Source of the DNA: Adiantum capillus-veneris
Lineage: Eukaryota; Streptophyta; Polypodiopsida; Polypodiales; Pteridaceae
Reading direction: 5' to 3'
Assembly: GCA_014529385.2 (NCBI GenBank)
Contig: CM043952.1
Span: forward strand, 155,522,057-155,586,056
Length of the DNA stretch: 64,000 bases
In this document: piece after piece, positions 12,801-23,941 of the stretch
How the letters are laid out: every line of letters starts with the position of its first letter
Numbering within the stretch: the stretch's first letter is position 1
Notes under the pieces: generated by a model
Told to the model about the DNA's origin: nothing
Seen by the model: only the letters and a program-made list of their open reading frames with translations
Databases searched by the model: none
Position numbers and translations under genes: made by a program

Positions 12801-14532
12801 GGCCTATCCACACAGTGAGTTTGAGTGCATTTGGAGTGATGTAGCTATCACAAACTATCTTATGAAGCTTACGAAAAAGTAGATTAGCTTTCGGTGTTTG
12901 ACGCACACTTGACTTTAACATTGAGGATTAGCGAGATAGACTGGGTTTTTGGGGTGGATCGCTACCTCTTGTAGACTCCATGCACTAGTCGGGTCAGCTA
13001 CGTCCAACGGATAGACAATTTATGTGTATGGTTCTTGCTTTGCTACCATGGATATGGTGAGGATTGGCAACCCCGCTCACAAAGGAATATGGGTTTCAAA
13101 CAAGATGCTAAAACTTGAGAAATAGCAAGAACTTCTACTATGTCCATGTTTGAAGTCAGCTAAGCACCACAATCGCACACAATTCCTCCAATGTAAGTGA
13201 GGTCAAAAACCAAATACATTTTCTCACTTGCAAGTACAAGTGTTCATTTACACACGACCAACAAAAAAAATCCACAACTAAATGAGGGTGAAAAATGCAT
13301 CACCTTTGAATAGGAGATGGGTGCAATAGACAATAACAACATCCTCCTCGTTATGCTACATCAAGAGCATGTCATGCCACTACAAGTAGTCCCATTCTCT
13401 ATTGTCAACCAATATGTTAGGGGTGCCCTTCAAGGCACTAAGCTCTCCAATACACACATAGTAACCACCAATACAAACATGGGCAAGAGAATCTTACCAT
13501 GTCCTCAATGCAACGGCCCCAAGTAATATCTTATGGTAGTGGTGAGGTGATGAAGCCATAGCACAAATTTGCTCAGAGAAAAATGCAATAAGGGCCCTTG
13601 ATGCCATTGCATGGAGAATGAATAGAGAGAAGAGTCCATAGGGATGATATCCACACAATGCAAAGAGGGAGAGAGGAAGAATCGATAACCAACCAAAGAA
13701 AACCAAAGCAAGCCTATGTTACAACCACCACCACGAAATGAAGGAGTAGGAGAAGAAATCCACTTGGAACTTGCAAATAGGGTAAACATAACCAAAAATA
13801 CAATTTAAATTGCAAAAGTGGGTCTGATGGATTGGCTTAAAGGTATGTTTGTTAAGGGACTCGTGTATGTTTGTGGTAAAGGTTTTTCCCAAACACCGCA
13901 CACGACAAGTTATTCCATTGTTAACCTAGAGGTTCTCCTTTATTCTTAAAACTTTAACCCATCAGTCCAATGCTTATTTATTGAATGAACCAATGCAAAA
14001 CTGGCACTAGCACCCAAAGTTATAAACCTCCACTACTAACACTTGCCTTTCTACAATATAAATATGCAACTGCCTTGTTAGTGGAACTTTACCATGCTGC
14101 TATATACATAATAAGAGGTAGTCCATAATCATTCAACAATCCTTTGGTTCTGTGAATGTTTGTCCCTGCATCACACTGTGTGACATTCAAAGATATCACC
14201 GAAAAGAAATAAAATAACCATGGCGAACAATACCTCTTTAGAGCTACTTTTACATGTTTTCTTACATATAGATACCATGTAATCTGCTTACTTGCTTAAA
14301 TGCCCGACTACGTAAAAGCTCTGCCCCTTCACATGGTAGTAAGCAAGCACACAACCTCAACACCGCCTCATAATGAGAAATGTACTTTTCTCAACCTTGG
14401 ACTCCAGCATTACATAAAATGAGCAACACGTGTATGCACATTTACGCAAAGGAGTGCTTGGATTTCCATAAGAAGGGCTAAAGCCAACATGAAGTCACTT
14501 GTAGGGGCTTAAAACCAACAGGAGAAGTGACT
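9836..14532. other. Gene-poor AT-rich spacer
   Basis: About 4.7 kb with no recognised exon, transposon end or RNA gene. Frames of 60-100 codons occur on both strands but lack motifs and overlap each other, as expected by chance. Confidence 0.5.
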
Positions 14533-14745
14533 TTACAAATGGCTAAACCTTGAAGAACCGAATGTGTATCCTATAGGTGGTGTTTTTGGCAGCCAAAGCT
14601 TCCAAAGATGGTCATGACTTGCTGTTACCAGAAAATCTGCTGTTGGCGACCATGCAACATCAAACACATGATCACTGTGGGAGCTGCACGCGGACATCAA
14701 AAGTTGTAAGCATACAGACATCAATCTATGCATGTGAATATGCAC

Positions 14746-14794
<49 letters not shown>

Positions 14795-15104
14795 AAGATC
14801 GCAAGAACAATCCCAAGAGGCCTCTAAGATCTATCCAACGAGTCTTCAACTGAAGACCAGTTATTCAAAAGGGAACTTGGATAACCAATCTACCACACTT
14901 TGGATGATAGAAAGGTTATTATAGTCTCCTATTCTTATTCACACCTACAAATGCACACCCATGAGAAAAAATTTAGCATAGTAGGAACAATCCTAAGAGG
15001 AGTCAAAGATCTATCCAATGAGTCTTGAACTCGAGACCTGTTATTCAAGGGGAACTGTGATAACCAATCTACCACACTTGCGGGGGGGTGGGGGGTGGGT
15101 GGGT

Positions 15105-15140
<36 letters not shown>

Positions 15141-16453
15141 CGCGGGCGGGAGAGAGAGATGAATGCCGCAGAAGGCTTAATCACCCGTTAAGGAAAGAGA
15201 ACTTGTAAGGGCGTACCTCAAGATATGTTGGCATTGAAAGGTGGCGGTGTCAAACAGCCTTACTGTGGTGTCACCACATGTTGTTGCTAGCAATCTGCTG
15301 AACGGAGAGAAAACAACGCGCTTCACCTCACCACCATGCTCTTCCAATACTTCCAAAACATTCCCAGTCCGAAGATCCCACACCCTGCAAGTCTTGTCGT
15401 CACTCCCTGTTGCCAGCATATTCCCGGTACTATCAAAATCAACCCCAATTACATCTTCAAGGTGCCCACTAAAAGTATGTATGCTTTCTGATGTCCGAGG
15501 ATCCCATAGTTTTGCTGTAAGATCGAAGGAAGCCGTTGCTACTAAATGCCCTTGAGGCTGAAAGCAAACTCCATATACCGCATGCCGGTGACCCTGAGGA
15601 GACAAAGCAAATTAGGCTCTATAACACCCGGAACAGAGAATCTACTGTTCCTTTCATTTGAACATACGCCGAGTTTAGCAAACTAAAAATGTTTTTAATT
15701 CTGAAAGTTTTGCAGTACAGAGACTCTTTCTAATTCCCAGCAAGATTCTAAGTACAATTTAAAGAGAGCACAACAATTACTTTTACCGTAATCATGGAAA
15801 GGTTCAACAAAAAATTGCTTGTTTTACAAAGAATGTAAATAACAAGAAAACCCAAAATAATACCAAAATACCCCTGCAATTTTAAAAAATCCCAAATTAT
15901 CCTTGTGTCAACTTTGCATGCATTGCTCCAATTTTCACATAGTTTACCCTTTTAGATAAGCGAGATCTATCTTTAAGCCTCTTAGACAAAAATGTCCACC
16001 CAAAACTCACAAATAGTGTTATGTGCAACTACAAATAATGAACTATTTCATCTTGAGAGCCCACTATAAATGAAGTAGAAACAATCTTCCTATGAAGTTG
16101 CCAAACATAATGCCTTGAGAAATGTTTGTAAGATTAATGAGGCTATTTTGGAAATTTTCATCAAATTTAAGGGCATTTTTTGAAATTCAGAAAAATATGC
16201 CAAATAAGAAGGGTATTTTGGGAGTTTCTGAAATTGAAGAGGTATTTTAGGGGTATTTCAGTAACTTTTCCCAAAAAAAAAACTAAAACCAGCACTACTA
16301 CCCATGCATTTTAAAGGCACATGTTTCTGACACACAAAATACCTTCAAATCAGAAACACCAACCCCCGTCTCTGCATCCCAAATTTTGCTTGTCATGTCA
16401 TCTGACGCTGTGGCTAAGAAATGTGTTCCCACTTTGAAGGCGAGTCCATTGAC
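14533..16453 (-). CDS. WD40-repeat protein, three C-terminal exons
   Basis: Three minus-strand exons join in frame: 16453-16343 (37 codons), 15593-15217 and 14683-14533 (ends in TAA). Junctions follow GT-AG: acceptors TTTTGACAG, TCTCCTCAG and CCGCGTGCAG; donors GTATTTT and GTACGC. The exons encode five consecutive WD repeats with closing motifs SKIWD, AKLWD, CRVWD, VRLFD and WKLW, each led by a GH/SH...V...F segment, so this is the C-terminal part of a beta-propeller scaffold. Introns are 749 and 533 bp. No stop interrupts the exons, so it may be functional. Upstream exons should lie to the right of 16453 but I could not place them. WD40 proteins mediate protein contacts; family (for example Prp4-like or DAW1-like) is not resolved. 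Confidence 0.8.
14749..14790. repeat. (GA)n microsatellite
   Basis: About 21 GA units between the terminal WD40 exon and the first SINE-like unit; on the minus strand it follows the SINE body and could be its degenerate tail. Confidence 0.95.
14801..14900 (-). mobile_element. tRNA-like SINE, copy 2
   Basis: On the minus strand the unit opens with GTGGTAGATTGGTTATC (14896-14880), resembling a Pol III A box, followed by GGTCTTCAGTTGAAGACTC (14858-14840), resembling a degraded B box (consensus GGTTCGANNCC). A near-identical unit lies 182 bp to the right in the same orientation. It sits in the last intron of the WD40 gene, in the same orientation. Box spacing is shorter than in a tRNA gene, so a SINE is more likely than a tRNA. 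Confidence 0.45.
14983..15079 (-). mobile_element. tRNA-like SINE, copy 1
   Basis: Minus-strand A-box-like GTGGTAGATTGGTTATC (15075-15059) and B-box-like GGTCTCGAGTTCAAGACTC (15038-15020), closer to consensus than in the left copy. Both copies end in GATCTTTGA/TTAGAG-type sequence and share most bases. Same orientation as the host gene. Confidence 0.5.
15082..15140. repeat. Poly-G tract with a 36-G run
   Basis: G-runs broken by single T give way to 36 uninterrupted G (15105-15140). It lies in the last intron of the WD40 gene, which is transcribed from the minus strand, so the RNA would carry poly-C and the template strand the G-run. Assembly or polymerase slippage may have set the exact length. 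Confidence 0.9.
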
Positions 16454-17162
16454 CTGTCAAAACATTTCAATGCATTATTCCAACTTACCATGTAAATGTA
16501 TGTGCCATGGCATACAGTGAAAAAAGAGTAAGATTAAAGACAGAAACTAAATGCCTTACAAAACACACACACGCACACCCCACCCAAAAAATAAATTTTT
16601 TTTAAAAAAAATCTCAAATAATTATCATATCCACCCAGAAAGTTGAAAAGAAAAATGGGAAGAGAAAAGACATACAAAAACTTTAAGGACAAAGCAAAAC
16701 TAGGTAAAACCTTTATTCCTCCATAAGGTCAGAAGGTGCGAACTTACAAACTTAGACTTCACAAATTTATGGATGAATTAACCAAAAGTGATTGGCACTA
16801 TGACAAAGGCTTATATAAATGAAATCCATCAAAAACCATTTACAAAACTCAACCTTGAACGTCATTCGGACAAGAGACACTGCAAGGACCTGATTCCCTA
16901 GCTTCAGACTCTTACAACAACAGAGACATAAGCGAAGTCTTCATACCAAAAGAAGCTATAAACTGAAATGACATTCTACAAAGTACGAACCTGGAATGAT
17001 CTTCGAAACTTGACAAATGTGAGCTCGAAAGCAATGCTTGCCCAAACAAGAAGTGAAAGTTCATTCTTCTTTGGTGTATGCGCGCGTGTCTGTGTGTTTG
17101 TGCGCACACACACTCTCCTGTGTGTGTGTGTGAACAAAAAGGCACTGATTTCTAGTTCCAAA
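16454..17162. other. Probable WD40 intron, no exon placed
   Basis: Lies 5' (in gene sense) of the first placed WD40 exon. Short minus-strand frames near 16870-16930 and 16985-17040 end at possible GT donors, but none carries a WD repeat, so no exon is claimed. Confidence 0.35.
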
Positions 17163-17244
17163 CGTACTGTACGTGACAGATCTGTACGTATTGTACGTTG
17201 TTCTGTACATAAAATATTTTTATGTGCGTAAAATACGTACTCTT
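17163..17244. repeat. GTAC-rich cluster, possible MITE terminus
   Basis: Dense GTAC/CGTAC words (CGTACTGTACGTGAC and so on) end in CGTACTCTTG at 17244. The reverse complement, CAAGAGTACG, resembles the CAAGGT start of the MITE at 18791. No partner end or target duplication was found. Confidence 0.45.
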
Positions 17245-17596
17245 GTAAAAACACCTCAATTTACCAAAACTTTCTAGGACATTTCCAATTAGAAAACAAG
17301 ATAAGATTACATGCATCAGCTTTTAGAGACATAGGAAGACATGTTTTACAAGACATCTACGTAATGTCATATTGTGTAACTATGGCAAGAGACTTAAGAT
17401 GACATGTAACATTGAACACGCATATCAAAGTTTAAATGAGATCCTGAAATAACACAACAATACTAAAAACATCAAAGTACCATAGGTGATAGCCTACAGG
17501 CTACAACAAAAGGCTCATCATAGAGCGTACAAATGTTTTAAATGAAAGAATCCAACTCAGCAAGTCTATGTAGTAGAGCTCAGTAGCTAGCTAGCC

Positions 17597-17783
17597 CAAG
17601 AGTGTACGGAATGGCTCGAAAACCCTCACGAAATCACTCGATGGCCTTATCACCCCCCCAAACAAAACAAAACAAAAAAAGAGACTTGTATGGATCAATT
17701 CACACCGTAAGGATCCGTACAATACGGCCATACAGTACGGATCGGATTCGTACATACGTACAAAAACAACCTTGTAGCCTCGT
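17597..17783. mobile_element. Possible short hAT-type MITE with GTAC-rich end
   Basis: Left edge reads CAAGAGTGTACGG, right edge CGTACAAAAACAACCTTG, close to the right end of the MITE at 18791-19283 (GCAACCTTG). Sub-terminal GTACGG words are shared. A clean 8-bp target duplication is not visible, so the boundaries are tentative. Confidence 0.4.
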
Positions 17784-18790
17784 CACATGCCCTAGTTTTC
17801 CAACACCATATAGAAGAGTAATGATTCTGACACAAATTCAACATAAATTCTCATCACCATGATTCTGACATCATGTGGATGAGACCACCGGTGGTGGTGA
17901 ACCACCCGTCAACGAGGAGTGGGGAGATTGGGTCCCAATTCGACTCAAACGTAGGTGATCAACCAATCAAGATACCTACCCTTCCTACCTTTCACTCGGA
18001 TCGGCAATTGAATGGAGAGAACTATTCCATTTGGAAAGCAACCATGATGGCAGTCTTCGACTCTTACAATCTTGGAGGCTTTGTTTCAAGCAACTTTCAA
18101 AAGCCAAAGGACATTGTGGGAGCAAAGTTATGGGAGCTCGAATCCGGTCTTTCATTGTCCTAAATAGTACATCATCAATTATCAGTCAGATACGATTGAT
18201 AAAGGACACGAAGTTAATTTGGGATCGGCTTTCTTTATTGTATGATCGAGTTTCTCCAATAAAGCGGATAGCCCTCAAGGTGTAGTTGAGGACCTTGGAT
18301 GCGAAGAACTCTTCCATGCAGGATCACCTCAACAAGATGCAGGAGCTTCAACAAGAGATACTTCATATGGAAAATCTTATCAGTTCAAAGGATATGGCCA
18401 TCCAATTATTGGCCCAATTGTATGATTACCAGATGTTGGGAGTGAGCATTGCAAATGCATTACTTGCATTCATGGGAAGCAACATCAAGAATCTATGCAG
18501 AGGTTTGCTACACGCAGAGCCATTGCCGTATTGGAGTTGGTTCACACCGAACTCTGTGGACCTATGCAAACCCCTCCCTCAGCAAGGATCTCTATTTCAT
18601 TTTGTTGGTGAATGATTTTCAGCCTCTTTACTTGGGTATAATTTCTACAGCACAAGTATGAGGCATTTGGCTTCTTCAAGAATTGGCGTTCTCTTGTGGA
18701 GAAGGAAAGTAATCAAGTGTTAAAAGACTATTCGATTGGACAAGGGCGGAGAGTTTACCTCCAAAGCTTTAATTCAGTTTGTGTGGACAA

Positions 18791-19283
18791 CAAGGTGGAA
18801 AGGTACGGAGTGTACGGTACGTAATCTGTACGTAAGGTACGTACTTCTGTACGGATCGGCCTTTAAGGTACGGGACCAGTACGTAACATTTGTAACAACA
18901 AAAAGAATAGTGGCTTCAATCTTTTTCAGTCTATACATACTAGTAACTACATAGAGTCTAGACATAGATATTGCTCAGACATCCATTAGATACTGCTTCA
19001 AATATTATCCGTACTTAACTCTTAGAATACATCACTTAGTTTAATTTCAATAGCACTAAACATAAGTCACGATTGCGAAAAGTTAAAACTTGAAACTTGA
19101 CCCCTAAGGTAAGTGCCCCCCTTATCTACAAACTCTCAGCGCTGTCCGACCTGTTTTCGCCGAGTTTGGGCCCGAAAAATCGATTTTTTGAAAAGGGGGA
19201 AAATCTATCGTACAGTACATATCCGTACGTACAGATCCGTACCGTACGGTACGGATCCGTACGTACGTATGGATGCAACCTTG
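18791..19283. mobile_element. hAT-type MITE with perfect 8-bp target duplication
   Basis: A 493-bp insertion in the copia integrase. It is flanked by the identical octamer GTGGACAA (18783-18790 and 19284-19291). Ends are CAAGGTGG and, reversed, CAAGGTTG. Next to both ends are clusters of palindromic GTAC words (GTACGGTACG, TCCGTACGTACG). An 8-bp duplication with a CA-starting inverted repeat defines the hAT superfamily; no transposase is encoded, hence a MITE. The sub-terminal GTAC words are probably transposase-binding repeats (inference). Confidence 0.88.
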
Positions 19284-19516
19284 GTGGACAATGGCATCAA
19301 GCGAGAGCTTCCGAATACCAAGTCACCTTCAGAGAATGGAGTTGTGGAGAGGAAGAATAGGACAATGGTAGAAATGGCACGGACCATGTCAAAGTCTTTA
19401 TGGGCAGAGGCAGTTGCGATGACAGTTCATACCATAAACCGATTTCCAACCTCTTCAACTCCCGGTAAGACCCCGCCATGTATCGAAGGAGCAAAGGGGA
19501 AACTTTGACCCCAAGT

Positions 19517-20992
19517 TGTCACCAGCGTGTGACTGCTATCTATCCTTTTTGTTGATTTCTTTCTTATTATCTATTTACTTTCACTTTTTGGAAACACCCC
19601 TCGGGAAATCTAACTGCCCTGCATTGCATAGCTAGTGTGGAACTGTCCAGAGGGAGTCCAGGCCTGAGGGCAAGAGAGCACTAAGGTTGGACAAGGACTA
19701 TGGTTAGCCAAGTGGGGTCATTGACTAGCCAAAGTGGAATCCTTTGCTACAGAGGCTACATTTCAGTTCTGGATGTGGCCGCAGTGTACAAAGAGGGTCG
19801 GATGACCTAGAAAGATACAATAGCAGCATCTCCTAAAATTTAGGGAACTGCTATTTTGGGACCTGAAAATGTGTTGGCGTCATTACCTCCGGAATGACAA
19901 AGGGAACATTTTCTTACTCTGCCGTGAAGTCAACTGGGCAACCGGTTGGGATATTTTTAGGCGGCAACCCCGAAACGGGAAAATGCTTGTAAAAGTGCCA
20001 AGTGGCACCTTCTGGTGCACTTGCCTTATGCAACAAGAAGTGGCGCTGAATTTGAAGAGGAGAGAGCCTCATTTTCAGATTTTGTCACAGGTTAAGAGCT
20101 ATGGAGTGCTTGCTTTCCCTCTTATGCACAGTGCGGTGCCAGGAGTGATGCCCTGCACGCTACGCACTGCCCTCTCTCTCCCCTTTGGCAGTATGTTATG
20201 CCCCTCTAGTGGGCTTTTCATTTGACCAATGTACAGTTGTGTGGGTTCATGCGCGATTGCCGAGGCAAGAGCCTCTTGCACAGGTACTGGATTAGCTAGC
20301 GGCTAATCCCCCCGCAGGTACAGGTGAATTCGGAGAGGTTTCACGCCAGAAATCTCGTCCGATTCAAAGGGCAAGTAGCCCTACAGGTGCGGGAGCTCGA
20401 GGACTTGCTAGGGATGCGACCGGCACGCGGAACGGAGCCCGAAACAGTGAATTACAGCCTGCTGTGTATTTTTGCAGGTTTAGGGTTTTGGCCCTAAACG
20501 GACCCTAATACCCCCAGGAGGTTCGGGGACGCAAGGGGACCGCTGTACAGGCGATCTGGCGCATTTTCAGGGCTGAAAACAGAGAATCCAGCGTGCTGCA
20601 GATTCTCGCCAGGTTTTGTAAAGTGCCCGTATGCGTCGGGAAAGTCGGCCAATGCGTGGGAATACTGACCGTGAAGGGTTCTAGTACAGTTATGCTGCCG
20701 AAATCGGGCTGGAACAGTGGAAATTCAGCCGAGTTTGTGCGGGGCAGCTTGTAGGAACCACAGCATTTATTCCCTCTTTTGAACAATAAAGAAATACCGA
20801 AAGGGGCGCCTAAGTTAGGGGCCAATCTGGTGTCTGTCCACTCATACAGGTGCAATCTAGCAGCCTGTATCCCTCTCCCCTTTGATGTGTCTTGAAAGTA
20901 CAGGTAAAATAGACGACTAATAATGGGTGAAAGCTAAATCAAGGTTTAAAGTAAAGTCTACCGCCCTTTTTGGATTGAACAGGCCGGTTACA
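19517..20992 (+). mobile_element. Solo LTR B1 (gypsy type)
   Basis: A 1476-bp unit beginning TGTCACCAGCG and ending GGCCGGTTACA, flanked by the 5-bp duplication caagt (19512-19516 and 20993-20997). No internal region or second LTR follows, so it is a solo LTR left by unequal recombination. It carries the hairpin GGATTAGC...GCTAATCC (20289-20309), a telobox-like TTTAGGGTTTT near 20480 and the shared box GAAATACCGAAAGGGGCGCC (20791-20810). Its U5 end (ACCGCCCT...ACAGGCCGGTTA) matches family A LTRs. It lies inside the copia integrase remnant; further copies at 39230 and, inverted, at 57465. Confidence 0.92.
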
Positions 20993-21280
20993 CAAGTCCA
21001 AGAGAATGTTTTTTGTCAGATACAACTCTCTTTCCGAGGAATATCAACTTTATGACTTAGAGAATAAGGATGTTGTACTCAGCCATGATGTTGTCATCGA
21101 CGAGTTTTTACCTTCAGAGGGGGCTTCCGCTCCCAAGTCTTCCATGAAACGACCCCTAATTTGCCGACACTTGGAGACCCAAACTATGAGTTGCACCTTG
21201 ATGAACCCTCTTCTCCTACCCCTATCCCTCAAGCTTCGGAGGAGAATGCACCCATTTCAGATGATGCAGATGACAGTTGT

Positions 21281-21610
21281 TGTCACAGGCCTTCGACACC
21301 CCAAGTTGGAAATCTGACACGACACACAAGAGAATCACTTACAATACTTCCCAACTTTATCACACTTTAATAATTGAGTCAACACGGCCCAGTGTGGTTC
21401 CATGCCGAGAGATATTGTCCCCAAAAGCTTGAGCCCCTTTCAATATTTATTTTTATATTAATGCTTGAGCAAAGTTACAACACCTGCGGGCCCTCTGCTC
21501 TCAGACTCTATGTCCAAATGCTCTAAAGAGTGAGGGGCCTTGGGTTCTTTTTTAAGGCCCTTGGCCTCAAAAGGAGTTACATGAAAAAGCTTCTAACTCA
21601 AAAGCAACTG
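21281..21610 (-). mobile_element. LTR fragment, family E type
   Basis: On the minus strand it ends in CCTGTGACA at 21281 and contains a diverged form of the shared box (21431-21458), GGGGACAATATC and the CTCTAAAGCATTTGG-like segment in the same order as the minus-strand LTR near 63130-63545. It cuts the copia remnant; its U3 side is replaced by the LINE. Confidence 0.65.
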
Positions 21611-23598
21611 GCCACATAGACCCAGCACAGTAGAGCAGAGCCCTTCTTGGGAAGTTCATCGTCAAAGGACTTCTTCCAGGTGAGGAGCCCTGGAAGGAGT
21701 TCTTGCTTCAGCGGCTCAATGCTACGGTGCCTCAAGCTGGAGACCCCTGGCGAACCTAGACTAGATGGATTTTCACCATAGTTACCAAGAACGGGAAACC
21801 GGAACACGGAATGACAATTGCCACAAAATGCCATTCCCTGTTACGGGTACTCACGTTTGAAACACGGAACGGGTATTCTGAACGGGAACTTAGAATGCAA
21901 ACAGGGAACGGAGACCTGAAAACAGCCATTCCCTGTTACTATGATTTTCACAGAGATGCGCAGAGTTGGCTTGAGCAGGAGACTGGAGGACCGCTTCGCT
22001 GTGAGTTTGCTCTGATCTTGGGAGCAACTGCGGCAAGGCCTGGAGCAGCGTCAGCTACTTGCACGGAGGAGCGCCTGAGACAGCCCCTTGTTTGGAACCC
22101 CATGGTTAGCACTCAGAGAGGCCACTTGGTTGGTAGTCGGCTTCGTGTTTCCTCGGGTCCCATGGCAGAGGGTCCAGCACACTCTCAAGGTGACTAGTTA
22201 CAGTTTTCAGGCTTGTCAGAGGAGCTTCAGAGTCTTCAGCTACATGGCATGAGAGGGGTGTAGAGCATGTGTCAGGACATCTCAGAGGCAGTACTAGCTG
22301 AGTGGCTCACACCTCTCGAGTCAGCAGCGCCCAAGTGGATGGGAGCCTTCACGCGATTGGAGGTTCTCATCGCAGTTCAGGCTTGCTCAGAGACTGTACC
22401 CTCCCTGTTTTTCGAGCTACAGGGTGAGGGACGCTTACAACGAGTTGCAGTAGAGGCCCCGCAGGTGGCAGAGTGTTGTTTTCACAGGATCCGCATGGGG
22501 GGCATCTGTTGGAGGACTTGTGTCATAGATCCCGACCCAGCAGCTCTTGAGACTGGCCACTGGAGACTGTGGACTTGGGAGAGCTGTCCCCTAGCACGAG
22601 TATAGTGGGATCTTGGAGAGTGGCTCTGGAGGGACCCTTTCTCCTCTGCACACCACCCAGGTGTCCCTTTCTTTCAGTACACTGTTCGACTGGGACGTCA
22701 CACACTGGCAGCACAGAGAGGCTCGCCCTACTGCAACACCTCATTGGCAGGAGGAGGGTCTCACAGCTGAGTTCTTGGCAGTTTTTTGGGAGAGGTTGTG
22801 GGACTCCAGACAGCCGAGACGAGACACTTTGTTCCAGTGGCTAGTTGCACACAGACCTACAGCAGTTTGGAGCTGGCTTGTAAAAAGTGATCTCTCGGCC
22901 GCATGTGCAGCTTGTGACCATCTTGTGGAGAGTCAACGTCACTGTCTTTGGGACTGTCCTTCGGCACAACAAGTGTGGCTTCGTGTTCTTCGGCTGATGC
23001 AAGCCCTTTCCACAGCTCGGCAGTACACTTGGGGGATAGTTGCTTTGTCCACTCTCACGGGCCCGGCACTTCCGTTTGAGCTATCTTCCACCAGCAGGAT
23101 GATAGTGATGCAAGGGAATCGACCTACACTCCAGCCTACCACAGAGCTTACTCCACAAGAGTGGTGCAGTGAGAGAGAGGAGTGTTGGGAGCTCATCTGG
23201 TTCATCTGGCGGGCCCGTTGATTCCGCATCTTCGAGGCTCGCCCTGTACCACCAGCAGACACTGTTCCAGATCTTTGGCTAGAGCTGATCCACACTCTCA
23301 GAGGACAGCTGGAGAGACTCTAGGGCAGTTCCGACCGCATGTGGGAGCGCAGAGAAGCTTTTCTTCGACTCTGGCGTCCTGGGCCTTTCTTCACCATGGT
23401 CCAGGGTGTACTCAGATGGCACTACCGTCCACCTGTGTGGCTTTTCCTCTCTTGATTTAGCCTCATTGTACATATGTTTTGTTTCATTGGGAGAGTCTCC
23501 CCATCATGTTGTTATAGCCCTCTCTTGTAGAGGTGGTTGTAGCCCTATGGGCAGTTTCATTAACTAATAGAAGGATCTTTTTCTCGAGAAAAAAAAAA
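21611..23598 (+). pseudogene. 5'-truncated LINE with RT zinc-binding domain and poly-A
   Basis: The region ends in an A10 tail (23589-23598), as expected of a LINE 3' end. Upstream, frames at 22613-23221 and beyond encode an RT-associated zinc finger (zf-RVT): an ACAACDHLVES segment followed by RHCLWDC, i.e. Cys-x2-Cys then His-Cys-x3-Cys, near 22905-22960. Further 5' the fragments resemble the end of a plant L1-type RT region (for example LFGTPW near 22085) but are scattered over frames with stops. RT catalytic motifs and endonuclease are absent. A 167-bp MITE sits inside (21777-21943). The poly-A directly abuts the truncated family C LTR at 23599. Confidence 0.75.
21777..21943. mobile_element. 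Short hAT-type MITE with GGAACGGG words
   Basis: A 167-bp insertion flanked by identical octamers ATTTTCAC (21769-21776 and 21944-21951). Ends are inverted: CATAGTTACC and, reversed, CATAGTAACA. The interior is made of GAACGGG/GGAACGG words in several spacings. It interrupts the LINE remnant, so it is the younger insertion. The 8-bp duplication points to hAT or a related superfamily. Confidence 0.82.
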
Positions 23599-23698
23599 GT
23601 ACCACAGCATCCATCTAGAAGCATTGTACCAGACTTTGTGCAATCTAAAGCAAATACCTCTCTAGCAATAGAGAGGGGGGCCCTTGGAGGGGGGTTTG

Positions 23699-23767
<69 letters not shown>

Positions 23768-23928
23768 TCACTCACAGTTTGCATTCCACTCGTCTTTTGG
23801 TCATTACACATTCTCTCATTAAGTCAAGGAAGACTCTCCCTTCCCGTCAGTAAAACCAGGAACCTTGAGCACCCACTGATCACTCATCCTGAGCCATACA
23901 CCATCATTCACTTCCATCGCACATTACA
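23599..23928 (+). repeat. C1 5' LTR, truncated
   Basis: Matches the last third of family C LTRs: CATCTAGAAGCATTGTACCAG, TTTGTGCAATCTAAAGCA, a GGGGCCCTTGGAGG block, and the end CACATTACA. It contains a pure (CT)n run at 23700-23762. The 5' part is lost against the LINE poly-A. Confidence 0.85.
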
Positions 23929-23941
23929 TTGGTATCAAAGC
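23929..23941 (+). promoter_or_regulatory. C1 primer binding site
   Basis: TTGGTATCAAAGC directly follows the LTR end. TGGTATCAGAGC is complementary to the 3' end of initiator Met tRNA; this copy has one mismatch. Confidence 0.85.

Larger units (their letters stand above)
17873..21280 (+). pseudogene. Ty1/copia polyprotein remnant (gag to integrase C-terminus)
   Basis: Gag opens at 17873 and reads through LNGENYSIWKATM (copia gag), then a UBN2-like region to about 18440 with a frameshift near 18160 and a TAG near 18283. It jumps to a gag-pre-integrase zinc motif (CITCIHGKQH, about 18455) and integrase start (LVHTELCGPMQTP), so the CCHC knuckle and protease are deleted. The integrase core has DKGGEF (about 18737) and ENGVVERKNRT (about 19337). 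It is split by a MITE (18791-19283) and a solo LTR (19517-20992); reading resumes at 20998 with the integrase C-terminal FVRYNSLSEEYQLYD, and ends at 21280 where an LTR scrap begins. No RT remains. Clearly non-functional. Confidence 0.85.

Noticed and set aside
14801-15079. Functional tRNA genes
   Set aside because: A- and B-box-like motifs are present but their spacing is short and no cloverleaf or anticodon arm can be drawn.
16912-17254. Minus-strand frames near 17000 as upstream WD40 exons
   Set aside because: They end near possible GT donors but show no WD-repeat pattern; a CA/TG simple repeat lies inside them.
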